Source: Hymenobacter sp. H14-R3
Lineage (GTDB): Bacteria > Bacteroidota > Bacteroidia > Cytophagales > Hymenobacteraceae
Direction: 5' to 3'
NCBI RefSeq assembly: GCF_030063445.1
Contig: NZ_JASITD010000013.1
Location: 92,675-156,674 of the forward strand
DNA length: 64,000 bases
Both the position numbers and the translations under genes were made by a program. Of the stretch, positions 16,462-23,832 are shown one piece after another. Below the pieces are notes generated by a model. That model had not been told where the DNA came from. It searched no databases and saw only the letters and a program-made list of their open reading frames with translations. Numbering within the stretch: the first letter of the stretch is position 1; every line of letters begins with the position of its first letter.

Positions 16462-16519
16462 ATAATACGACAAGCGGCCCCGCCGAACAGCTGTTCGGCG
16501 GGGCCGCTTGTCGTATTAT
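16462..16519. terminator. 58-bp perfect palindrome between convergent genes
   Basis: Positions 16462-16490 and 16491-16519 are perfect reverse complements with no spacer (core GCCGAACAGCTGTTCGGC). It lies 13 bases before the stop of the minus-strand gene at 16533 and likely terminates transcription in both directions. Confidence 0.85.
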
Positions 16520-16532
16520 CCTCAGCGAAGGC

Positions 16533-17066
16533 CTATCGGCTGGCGGCGGCAGGGCGGCGAACGTGCTTATGCTGCCGGGGCTTGTCGCTTTTGCGGGTGA
16601 GCAGCACCGTAGCGCCCGCTACAACGGCCGTAAATGCGGCCAGCTTTAGAATCAACCCCTTCTTGTCGTACTTCCACTCAACTGGGTAGCCCTTTTCGGC
16701 AAAAATATTGGGCACATGGCCGTGCGCCAGGTCTTCGAGCACGCCTTCTACTACGTTTACGCGGTCGGCAACCAATAGCGGGAGCCAGTGCAGGTAGCTG
16801 TTTTCGCTGTAGTTGAAGGCGAAGCGCCGGATGACGCCGCTCAGGCCGCTAGGCGGCACGGAGGTGCCAAACACGGCCGTAATGCCGGGGCGCTCGATGG
16901 ATTGCAGCACCTCAATGGTGACGGGCTGCATGGTGGGGCGCTCCCAAGTGTAGCCTTTGTGGTCGTCCGGAGTGCGCGTGCGCATCGGGTAAGTGGGGTC
17001 GTTTTCGGGGTCGGCGTCGATATTCCAGCCAGGAAGCTGCGACGGGTTGGTGGTGATAGGTTCCAT
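16533..17066 (-). CDS. Hypothetical protein with C-terminal transmembrane helix
   Basis: A 177-residue protein I do not recognise. The N-terminal two thirds are soluble and rich in proline and aromatic residues, with a start resembling a stress or modification protein (PGWNIDADPENDPTYPMR). A transmembrane helix lies near residues 142-158 (LAAFTAVVAGATVLL), followed by a basic, histidine-rich tail (RKSDKPRQHKHVRRP). It ends the two-gene run after the zinc alcohol dehydrogenase, 12 bases apart, so the two are probably co-transcribed. No catalytic motif is visible. Confidence 0.75.
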   Translation of the reverse strand: MEPITTNPSQLPGWNIDADPENDPTYPMRTRTPDDHKGYTWERPTMQPVTIEVLQSIERPGITAVFGTSVPPSGLSGVIRRFAFNYSENSYLHWLPLLVADRVNVVEGVLEDLAHGHVPNIFAEKGYPVEWKYDKKGLILKLAAFTAVVAGATVLLTRKSDKPRQHKHVRRPAAASR

Positions 17067-17078
17067 GATAACAGCGCT

Positions 17079-18233
17079 TTACATTCCGGCAGTGGAAGGA
17101 ATGAGGACAGTTTTAATGCAGTTGTCGAGCTTGGCGGAGAACATGCGGTAGCCATCGGCCACGTCTTCCAGCGCCAGGCGGTGGGTGATGAGGCCCTTGG
17201 GATTGATTATCCCGTTTTGCACGTGCTCGATGAGGCGGGGCAAGTGGCGCTTCACGGCCGTTTGGTTGGCCCGGATGGTGATGCCTTTGTTCAGCACATT
17301 GCCAATCGGCACGAGGTTATCGGTGGGGCCATACACGCCCACAATAGATACCACCCCCCCTTTGCGCACCGAGTTGATGGCCCAGTGCACGGCCGTGGCC
17401 GAGCCAGCCTGCAACAGCGTTTTACGGCCGGTGATAGTTTGCAGAGCGTTGCCGGCGGCTTCGGCCCCCACGGCATCAATGCAGACATCGGCACCTATCC
17501 AGTCGGTTTGCTTTTTGATAAACACCACTGGGTCAGACATTTCCTGGAAGTTGTAGGCTTCGCACTTTGCGTAATTGCGGGCAAACTCCAGCCGGTAATC
17601 CTCCTTGTCGATGATGATGACGCGGCCGGCCCCAAACAGCCAGGCGCAGCGCGCCGCCATGATACCCACGGGGCCAGCGCCGAACACCACCACCGTATCG
17701 CCGGTCTGAATACCACCCATTTCGGCGGCCTGGTAGCCGGTGGGCACCACGTCGGTCAGCATCACGGCATCGTCCAGGTCCATGCCCGGCGGAATAATCG
17801 TGGGGCTCACGTTGGCGTAGGGCACCCGCACGTATTCGGCCTGCCCGCCATTATAACCGCCCGTAATATGTGAGTAGCCAAAAAAGCCGCCGGCCGCCGA
17901 GGACTGCGGCGCGGCTTCGTGGCAGTTGCCAAACAAGCCCTGCTTGCAGAAAACGCACTTGCCACAGGCCACGTTGAACGGCACCAGCACATTGTCGCCC
18001 ACTTTGAGCTTGGTTACTTCCGAGCCAATTTCTTCGACTACGCCCGTAAACTCGTGCCCAAACGTTTGGCCGACGCGCGTGTCGGGCACGTTGCCATTGT
18101 AGAGGTGCAGGTCGGAGCCGCAGATGCACGACCGGGTTACGCGCACAATGGCGTCCTCGGGGTGCAGAATTTCGGGCATCGGCTTTTGGGTGACCCGAAT
18201 TCGTTTCGGGCCGCGGTATTCCATAGCTAGCAT
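17079..18233 (-). CDS. Zinc-dependent alcohol/formaldehyde dehydrogenase
   Basis: A 384-residue medium-chain dehydrogenase. The catalytic zinc site is seen in CICGSDLH and GHEFTGVVEEIG; the structural zinc site has four cysteines (ACGKCVFCKQGLFGNC); the Rossmann motif is GAGPVG near residue 190. The closest well known type is the glutathione-independent formaldehyde dehydrogenase-like group, although substrate cannot be fixed from sequence. The start at 18233 is backed by an AAAGGAG box 7 bases upstream, a notable exception in a phylum that rarely relies on Shine-Dalgarno sites. The hypothetical gene at 16533 follows it. Confidence 0.9.
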   Translation of the reverse strand: MLAMEYRGPKRIRVTQKPMPEILHPEDAIVRVTRSCICGSDLHLYNGNVPDTRVGQTFGHEFTGVVEEIGSEVTKLKVGDNVLVPFNVACGKCVFCKQGLFGNCHEAAPQSSAAGGFFGYSHITGGYNGGQAEYVRVPYANVSPTIIPPGMDLDDAVMLTDVVPTGYQAAEMGGIQTGDTVVVFGAGPVGIMAARCAWLFGAGRVIIIDKEDYRLEFARNYAKCEAYNFQEMSDPVVFIKKQTDWIGADVCIDAVGAEAAGNALQTITGRKTLLQAGSATAVHWAINSVRKGGVVSIVGVYGPTDNLVPIGNVLNKGITIRANQTAVKRHLPRLIEHVQNGIINPKGLITHRLALEDVADGYRMFSAKLDNCIKTVLIPSTAGM

Positions 18234-18486
18234 GAGTGTTCTCCTTTCATAAGCAGCGTAAAATAAACGCGACAGGCAGCAAGGACTTACTGGCTGTCGT
18301 GCTGCTAAGGGTACTTGCTCTGGCTGGCCAGGGTTGAGGTATAAGCGCGTATTAGCTGAAATTACGTAGTAATCCGAATTCCCATTGGCCCTGCCTACGT
18401 ATAAACCGCCAGCTTCATAAGTATTTCCCGTAGCTCGTGGTGCTTAGCACGTTACTCGCTTCTCCCCTACCCGCAACGCGGATGGC

Positions 18487-18600
18487 GCGGGGCAGCGCGG
18501 GCATGTTGCCGGGCTTTGGCGGCGCAAAGCAGCTCGCCAAAGCCGCGGTTAGCCTTGCCTTAGAAGAGCTGCCCGGCCGGCAGCGCCGCACTCAGGTAGG
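18487..18600 (-). pseudogene. Relic of the small-protein family A found intact at 21187-21705
   Basis: Read on the minus strand in one frame this gives AYLSAALPAGQLF, a stop, then GKANRGFGELLCAAKARQ. It aligns with the family A protein (LLAGQPFNGKVDDARFGEL, then FRVAKLRQ). The asparagine codon position is replaced by TAA, and flanking sequence is no longer coding. The rest of the 18234-18776 interval shows no further gene that I can support. Confidence 0.55.
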
Positions 18601-18776
18601 CCAATTATTTTGGGGGATACGGTGCCACTACTAATCTGGTAGGCTGATAAGCTACGCGTCATGCTCACGTTCGAACCCAAGCCATCAAAATTTTTGTGTA
18701 GCTCCAGGCAATAAGCATTTTTGAATTTGATGGTTTTGCGGCTGGCCCCACGCTTGCTAGCAATATAAACCGCGAG

Positions 18777-18986
18777 CTACCCGCCCAGCTTCGTGGTATC
18801 GTCGAGGGCCAAGCGGTGCAGTAGCTCAGTGGGGGCCGAGCCGAGCTCTACTTCCAGCTGCCCGCCCTGCACCCAGGCTTCGGAGCGGCGGCCAACGGCA
18901 TCGGTACTCTGGCGCAGGCCCCACCTGAAGCGGCGCACTGAATACGTGGATTCGCCGGCGAGAATGAGGTCTGCTTCAAACGACAT
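18777..18986 (-). pseudogene. Truncated TssD (Hcp-like type VI secretion tube protein)
   Basis: A 69-residue open frame starting MSFEADLILAGESTYSVRR. This matches the start of Bacteroidota TssD proteins (MSFxAxLxVxGxxYxVLxC...), including the later GRRSEAWVQGGQLEVEL stretch. TssD normally has about 130 residues and this frame ends in TAG at residue 70, without the C-terminal half of the tube fold. It is therefore called a truncated gene. It opens a run of type VI remnants reaching to 21169. Confidence 0.6.
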
Positions 18987-19042
18987 AAGATAATTACCAG
19001 AATATCAATATCTTATACGGCTTATCGGAGCCGCCGCCAGTG

Positions 19043-19586
19043 CTACCGCAGGGCGTTGTGGATGGGAGCTATCTCCTGGACGATGGCTTCGAGGGCGGCG
19101 TGCTGGGCCAGCAGCTGCGCCCGCTTGGCGGGGCAGCCGCTGGTAGTCGGCCCAGTGGCTGTCTAGGTAGTGGCCAATGGCTACCGTAACGGTGCTGGTA
19201 TCCTCGGCGGTGAGGGGTGCGGGCGGGTGGGCCAGGCGCTCGGCCAGGCTTTGGCGCAGCTGCTGAGTTTGGCACAGGGTGCGGGCGGCCCAGTCGCCGG
19301 GGGTATGCTAGCCAGGGGCGTAGAGGCGCGGCAGCTTATCCAGCGCCGCCAGGGCGCGTTGCAGCAGGCGCAGGTATGCGGGCAGGTACTCTCCCATGAC
19401 TTGTGGGTGGCGCTAACGTCCTGGATGTACCTAGTAAAATCGGGGTGCCGGGTGAGGCTGTTGGGCAAAAAAAGCTGGGGTGCCCGGCCGGGCAGCTAGT
19501 AGCCGCTGGCCTGCTTTTCGGGGTAGAGGCCCGACACGGGCGGGGCGGCCGTGGGGCCTTCCCAAGCGTAGAAGGCAGGCAGGCTA
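19043..19586 (-). pseudogene. Frameshifted gene, family unknown
   Basis: Protein-like segments lie in different frames on the minus strand: LPAFYAWEGPTAAP, then LFLPNSLTRHPDFTRYIQDV, then MGEYLPAYLRLLQRALAALD, a stop after RLYAPG, WAARTLCQTQQLRQSLAERL, IGHYLDSHWADYQRL, and finally LEAIVQEIAPIHNALR ending at the stop at 19043. Joined, they would form a largely helical protein of roughly 180 residues. At least one stop codon and two frameshifts break it. It follows a TssD relic, so it was probably part of a type VI secretion locus; I cannot name it. Confidence 0.5.
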
Positions 19587-19742
19587 CCCGCCGTGGCGGG
19601 GTCGGGCAGGGGTCAACTGGTACACGCGCTCAAGGCGATGGCACACCCGCGCCCGCTCATCGGCCGGCTGGTCAAACCCATACTAGCACTGCGTAACCGG
19701 ATAGGTCTGGCCGGTAACTTCCAGCTCGGCGTAGAGCGAAGA
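19587..19742 (-). pseudogene. Second TssD-like relic
   Basis: The minus strand reads SSLYAELEVTGQTYPVTQC, a TAG stop, then YGFDQPADERARV and a short QLT segment. This fits the beginning of a TssD/Hcp-like protein (xAELxVxGxxYxVxxCxYxFxQxxDxxGRV). The expected ATG is AGG, an in-frame stop follows after 20 residues, and a second stop lies at 19584-19586. It is not functional. Confidence 0.55.
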
Positions 19743-19887
19743 CCTAAGAATGAATAAAAACTTAATTATTATTAAACTAATACATATATTTGGGCTGCCA
19801 GTTGGGCAGATGGCTTACTCATGAGCTACCCAGAAGATGGCAGGCCCTGCCATTGTTTGGCCCGGCTTCACGCTACCGGCCAGCGGC

Positions 19888-20241
19888 TTAGGGCAGCAGC
19901 ATCCAGTCGGAGCGTTGGCCGTGGCGCGTGAGCCGCAGGGTATCCGAGTTGGCTTTTTTCTGCACGAAGTCACCGTCTTCCAGGTAAGGGCCCAGCAAAA
20001 TGGCCGGCCCGAGGGCGGCATTCTGAAAACCATCAAAGTCGAAGGTTTCGCGCCGGCCTTCGAGTGCGTAGAGGTACTTGCCCCGGTTGGCGCTGTACAC
20101 CGTTACCTTGCCCGCCAGGGCCGTTTGCTTTTCTACGGCTACATAGGGCGGGCTCACGAGGTAGCCGATTCCGCTAATCAATTTAGGCGCCAGCCACAGA
20201 AAAACCGCTGCTATGACGACGAAGATAAAAAAGAACTTCAT
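19888..20241 (-). CDS. Small membrane-anchored protein, family B (intact)
   Basis: A 117-residue protein starting MKFFFIFVVIAAVFLWLAPK, a single hydrophobic anchor or uncleaved signal, followed by an extracytoplasmic domain that ends in GPYLEDGDFVQKKANSDT and DWMLLP. I do not recognise the family. A broken paralogue lies at 20474-20710 (GAYLVGGDYVRKAANST). Both copies are embedded among TssD and VgrG relics. By analogy with other type VI loci such small anchored proteins may be immunity or accessory proteins, but there is no direct evidence. Confidence 0.65.
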   Translation of the reverse strand: MKFFFIFVVIAAVFLWLAPKLISGIGYLVSPPYVAVEKQTALAGKVTVYSANRGKYLYALEGRRETFDFDGFQNAALGPAILLGPYLEDGDFVQKKANSDTLRLTRHGQRSDWMLLP

Positions 20242-20473
20242 GCCTACGTAGTGAGCCAGTAGCGGGAGCCTTTAGGCGGCCCCGCTACTGGCTGTTAGCT
20301 TTCTTACTCAAATTCAGCTTATTGCAGCTGAATTACTATAAAATTAATTCAGATTAAGCACTTACTACCTGGTTATCAAATCAATAGCAGGATAATGGAA
20401 ATTAAGCCTGCGGGGGTTTCAGCAGGATGCTTTATCGAAACCCCAACCAGGTTTTACGAGTGGCAGCGGTGCC

Positions 20474-20710
20474 TCAATCAGCCATTGGGCAGTGCCAGGC
20501 ACTGGTATGGGTCCCGTGCTGCACCGTGCGCACGGTGGAGTTGGCCGCTTTGCGCACATAGTCGCCCCCAACTAAATAAGCTCCCATTACCAGCTCATTC
20601 GCCTCGCCCTGGGGCAGGCTATCGCGGTCTACGGTGCTGGCAGCGGGCATAAATGCGCTGTAGTAGTAGTAGCGGCACATGGAAACCGCCTTAACGCGGC
20701 CCGCCACAGG
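20474..20710 (-). pseudogene. Relic paralogue of family B
   Basis: The minus-strand frame VAGRVKAVSMCRYYYYSAF ... GAYLVGGDYVRKAANS aligns over about 75 residues with the intact gene at 19888-20241 (LAGKVTVYSANRGKYLYAL ... GPYLEDGDFVQKKANS). The N-terminal membrane anchor is missing: upstream of 20710 the frame continues into sequence with no hydrophobic segment. It is therefore a 5'-truncated copy. The gap 20242-20473 holds nothing I can identify. Confidence 0.6.
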
Positions 20711-20890
20711 TGGCGCATGCGCCACGCGCACCGTCGGGACCAGTACACGGTGCTATAGCCAGGGCCTGCGGCCGAGCAGCCAGCGCGAGAATACGGCATT
20801 TACGCGCGCAGCAACCAGGCCAAGGGGTAGCGGGGGGGCCTGTCCCTCTTCGGAGTCTGTGCTTGGCCGTGGGCGGCGTCTGCCCGCCTA

Positions 20891-21169
20891 CCGCAGAATG
20901 TGGGCCGGGCACGGGTGTGCTACTACTGGCCCGTGAAGAACGACGCCGAAACCGGCTGGCTGCGGGTGAGCACGCCGCATGCGGGCAACGGCAAGGGGCA
21001 AATGTTCACCCCCGAGGTGGGCTCGCCGGTACTGGTGGGCTACGAGCAGAGCCAGCCCGAGTTTGCCCTGGTGCTGGACAACATCTTTCATCCCCAAAAC
21101 CCCCGGCAGACTAAGCACTTTCCCCTCAAAGGCTCTTCAAAAGAGTTGGGCAGACCCAAGTACCAGTAA
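20891..21169 (+). pseudogene. VgrG fragment (type VI spike protein, OB-fold region)
   Basis: The plus-strand frame reads PQNVGRARVCYYWPVKNDAE, TGWLRVSTPHAGNGKG, FTPEVGSPVLVGYEQSQPE and VLDNIFHPQNP. This is the gp5/OB-fold segment of VgrG (xGRVxVxFYWP...WxRVSxPxAGxGKGxxFxPExGxxVLVxFExxxP). A whole VgrG has roughly 600 residues; the shell-forming N-terminal part is missing and the sequence upstream of 20880 is out of frame. The end (SSKELGRPKYQ) also departs from the family. It is convergent with the family A gene, 17 bases apart. Confidence 0.7.
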
Positions 21170-21186
21170 GGCTTTTTTGGCTTCGC

Positions 21187-21705
21187 TCACTTCACGCCCA
21201 CCCGCAGCTCATCCGTTTCGTTGGGGCCAAACTGCTCCAGGTAGAAGGGCTGCTTGGTGAGCTTGCGCGCCTCAATGCCCTGCGCGGCGGCGCCGTAGAG
21301 CTTGCCCGGCGACAGCAGAAAGCTCACGCCCTGCACGCGGGCGGCTACCACGCGGCGGCCGGCCGGCACCACGCGGTAGCGCCAGCCAGTGGGCAGCTGG
21401 GCGGCCGTGTCGGGCACCAGCAGGCCCACAAAGGCGCGCACCGAGTCGTGGGCCGATTCGGGGTCGTTGTAGTAAAGGTTGGCCAGCGGCTGGGCGGGGT
21501 TAGCATCCTGCCGCAGCTTGGCGACGCGAAACAGCTCGCCAAAGCGGGCATCGTCGACCTTGCCGTTGAAAGGCTGGCCGGCCAGCAGCACCGGCGCGGC
21601 GGTAGTTTCGAGGCTGACGCTGGGGGTGCGCAGGCCGCCCAGGTAAGCGTAAATGCCAATGCCGATGGCGGTGAGCAGCAGAACGAGGGGAAGGAAGAAA
21701 CGCAT
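21187..21705 (-). CDS. Membrane-anchored hypothetical protein, family A (intact)
   Basis: A 172-residue protein with an N-terminal hydrophobic anchor (MRFFLPLVLLLTAIGIGIYAY) and an extracytoplasmic domain containing LLAGQPFNGKVDDARFGEL and VRAFVGLLVPDTAAQLP. I do not recognise a family. A relic with the same core is found at 18487-18600, at the far end of the type VI remnant zone. The position, on the flank of a VgrG fragment, and the duplication suggest it belongs to the type VI island, perhaps as an immunity or accessory protein. That role is inference. Confidence 0.65.
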   Translation of the reverse strand: MRFFLPLVLLLTAIGIGIYAYLGGLRTPSVSLETTAAPVLLAGQPFNGKVDDARFGELFRVAKLRQDANPAQPLANLYYNDPESAHDSVRAFVGLLVPDTAAQLPTGWRYRVVPAGRRVVAARVQGVSFLLSPGKLYGAAAQGIEARKLTKQPFYLEQFGPNETDELRVGVK

Positions 21706-21710
21706 TTTTT

Positions 21711-21817
21711 AGTGAGCAGTTAGCAGTAAACAGTGAGCAATTATCAATTGATTATCAAGGCATTGCTATCCATCACCAAGCGGCAATTGCTCCTTGTTCA
21801 CTGCTAACTGCTCATTG
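21711..21817. repeat. Imperfect inverted repeat overlapping an ABC transporter 3' end
   Basis: The left arm 21711-21742 and right arm 21784-21817 are imperfect reverse complements (common core TGAGCAGTTAGCAGT). The right arm lies within the coding sequence of the ABC exporter and encodes part of its C-terminal tail (NEQLAVNKEQL). Confidence 0.8.
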
Positions 21818-23652
21818 CCCTGATTCTCACTGCCCTTGTACTGCATGCGGTAGAGCTGGGCGTAGTAGCCGCCGAGGCGCAGCAGCTCGTCGTGGGTGCC
21901 GGTTTCCTTGATTTCGCCGCGGTCGAGCACGATGATGCGGTCGGCTTTCTGGATGGTGCTGAGGCGGTGGGCGATAACGAGCGCCGTGCGGCCCTCCATG
22001 AGCTTATCGATGGCCCCCTGTATCATCTCTTCGGTTTCGGAATCGACGGACGAGGTGGCCTCGTCGAGCACAATCACGCTGGGCGCGTACACCAGGGCGC
22101 GCACGAAGCTGATGAGCTGGCGCTGGCCCACGGAGAGTGTGGCGCCGCGCTCCATCACGGGATAATCGAGGCCGCCGGGCAGGCGCTCGATAAAGCGCTG
22201 GGCCCCCACGAGGGCCGCCGCTTCCCAGATTTTGGCGTCGCTGATGTCGGGGTTGCCGAGCGTGATGTTGGCCCGAATGGAGCCCGCAAACAGGAACACG
22301 TCTTGCAGCACCACGCCAATCTGGCGGCGCAGCTGGCTCAGGTCATACTCGCGCAGGTCGGCCCCATCAACCTTGATGCTGCCTTTCTGAATGTCGTAAA
22401 AACGACTCAACAGGTTGATAATACTGGTTTTGCCCGCACCGGTAGCCCCCACGAAGGCCACCGTTTGGCCAGGCTTCACGTGAAAGCTGATGTCTTTGAG
22501 CACCCACTCGGGCGCGGGGACTTCGGTGGCCGGCTGGCTGGCTTCGCTGTCCTGCTGGCTGGCTTCGATGTCCTGCTGGTTGTAGGCAAACCACACGTGG
22601 TCGAACTCGACCTCGCCTTGCAGCTGCGGCACGGTGCGGGTGCCGGAAGTCGAAATCAAGTCCTTGCTATCCAATAGCTTAAGCAGGCGCTCGGTGCTCA
22701 CCAGGCCCAGCTGCAAGGTATTGAAGCGGTCGGCTATCTGGCGTATTGGCCTGAAAAACAACGCATTATACATAATGAACGCGATGAGCGCGCCCTTCGT
22801 AATGCTGCCCTCAATCTGGCCCTGGGCGGCGTACCACACCAGCAGGCCCACGCCGATGGCGCCCAGCACCTCAGCCACCGGGAAGTAGATACTGTAGTAG
22901 AGCACCGACTTGATATTGGCCTTAGTGTGCTCCTGGTTGATGGCCTTGAACTTGCGGTATTCGCGGTCCTCGTTGTTGAAAATCTGCACCACGTTCATAC
23001 CCGTGAGGTGCTCCTGCACGAAAGAATTGAGCTTGGCCACGGCGTTGCGCACCTCCTGGAAGCTGCCCTTCACCTTCTCCTTAAACACGTAGGTGCTGAA
23101 GAGCAGCAGCGGGATAACCGACAGGCTGATGAGCGCGAGCTGCCAGTTGGTCCAGAACATGAAAATCATGAGGAACACGATTTGCAGCAAATCGCCCACC
23201 ATGGCGGCGAGGCCCTCGCTGAACACGTCGGCCAGCGTTTCCACATCCGAGATGTTGCGCGTAACCAGCACGCCGATGGGCGTGCGGTCGAAGAAGCTGA
23301 GCTTGAGGCTGAGCAGGTGCCGGAAGAGGTCGGTGCGGATATCGCGCACGATGTACTGGCCCAGCCAGCCGCCGTAGTAGGTTTGAAGGTAGCTCACCAG
23401 CGTGTGCACCAGCAGCAGGCCCAGCAGCCACAGCGTCGAGCGGTTGAGGCCATTCCAGTCGTTGTTGGTAATGTCCACGTCCACCATGCGCTGAATGAGG
23501 GCGGGGCGCACCGTGCCCAGTACGGCCGTGGCCACGGTGAGCGCAATGAGGCCGATAAACACGCCCCGGTAGGGCTGCACGTAGGTGAGCAGGCGGCGCA
23601 GCACCAGCCAGTCGAAAACCTGGCCGGTTTTGGTAGCAGAAGTTGGGTCCAT
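21766..23652 (-). CDS. ABC exporter, fused membrane and ATPase domains
   Basis: A 628-residue exporter with six membrane helices (about residues 25-325) and an ATPase domain (about 350-600). Walker A is GATGAGKTS, the signature is the variant LSVGQRQL, Walker B with catalytic glutamate is VIVLDEATSSVD and the H-loop is IAHRLST. A linker before the ATPase domain holds a small QQD/SEASQ duplication. The ATG at 23652 is chosen because a longer frame upstream (to 24423) overlaps an opposite-strand gene. The tail after YRMQYKG is encoded by an intergenic-type repeat. It might form a heterodimer with the LDDS exporter at 12794-14590; this is speculative. Confidence 0.92.
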   Translation of the reverse strand: MDPTSATKTGQVFDWLVLRRLLTYVQPYRGVFIGLIALTVATAVLGTVRPALIQRMVDVDITNNDWNGLNRSTLWLLGLLLVHTLVSYLQTYYGGWLGQYIVRDIRTDLFRHLLSLKLSFFDRTPIGVLVTRNISDVETLADVFSEGLAAMVGDLLQIVFLMIFMFWTNWQLALISLSVIPLLLFSTYVFKEKVKGSFQEVRNAVAKLNSFVQEHLTGMNVVQIFNNEDREYRKFKAINQEHTKANIKSVLYYSIYFPVAEVLGAIGVGLLVWYAAQGQIEGSITKGALIAFIMYNALFFRPIRQIADRFNTLQLGLVSTERLLKLLDSKDLISTSGTRTVPQLQGEVEFDHVWFAYNQQDIEASQQDSEASQPATEVPAPEWVLKDISFHVKPGQTVAFVGATGAGKTSIINLLSRFYDIQKGSIKVDGADLREYDLSQLRRQIGVVLQDVFLFAGSIRANITLGNPDISDAKIWEAAALVGAQRFIERLPGGLDYPVMERGATLSVGQRQLISFVRALVYAPSVIVLDEATSSVDSETEEMIQGAIDKLMEGRTALVIAHRLSTIQKADRIIVLDRGEIKETGTHDELLRLGGYYAQLYRMQYKGSENQGNEQLAVNKEQLPLGDG

Positions 23653-23832
23653 AAGCAGTAGCTGGTAACAAAGGTCGGGCGGGGAAAGTCTAATTGGCCG
23701 CGCTATTGCTTGCGAGGCGGGGGCCCGGCCGATACATTTGCTTGTCTTCCCTGCAAATGGCCGGATAGCGCTGCCTGTATTTTCCACTGGCGGGCGGCCA
23801 GCGCTACGGCGCTCATTCCCAATCTTTTTTCG

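Noticed and set aside
20710..21114. Plus-strand frame of 134 residues over the family B relic and VgrG fragment
   Set aside because: It is out of frame with the VgrG match in the same interval and shows no recognisable motif.
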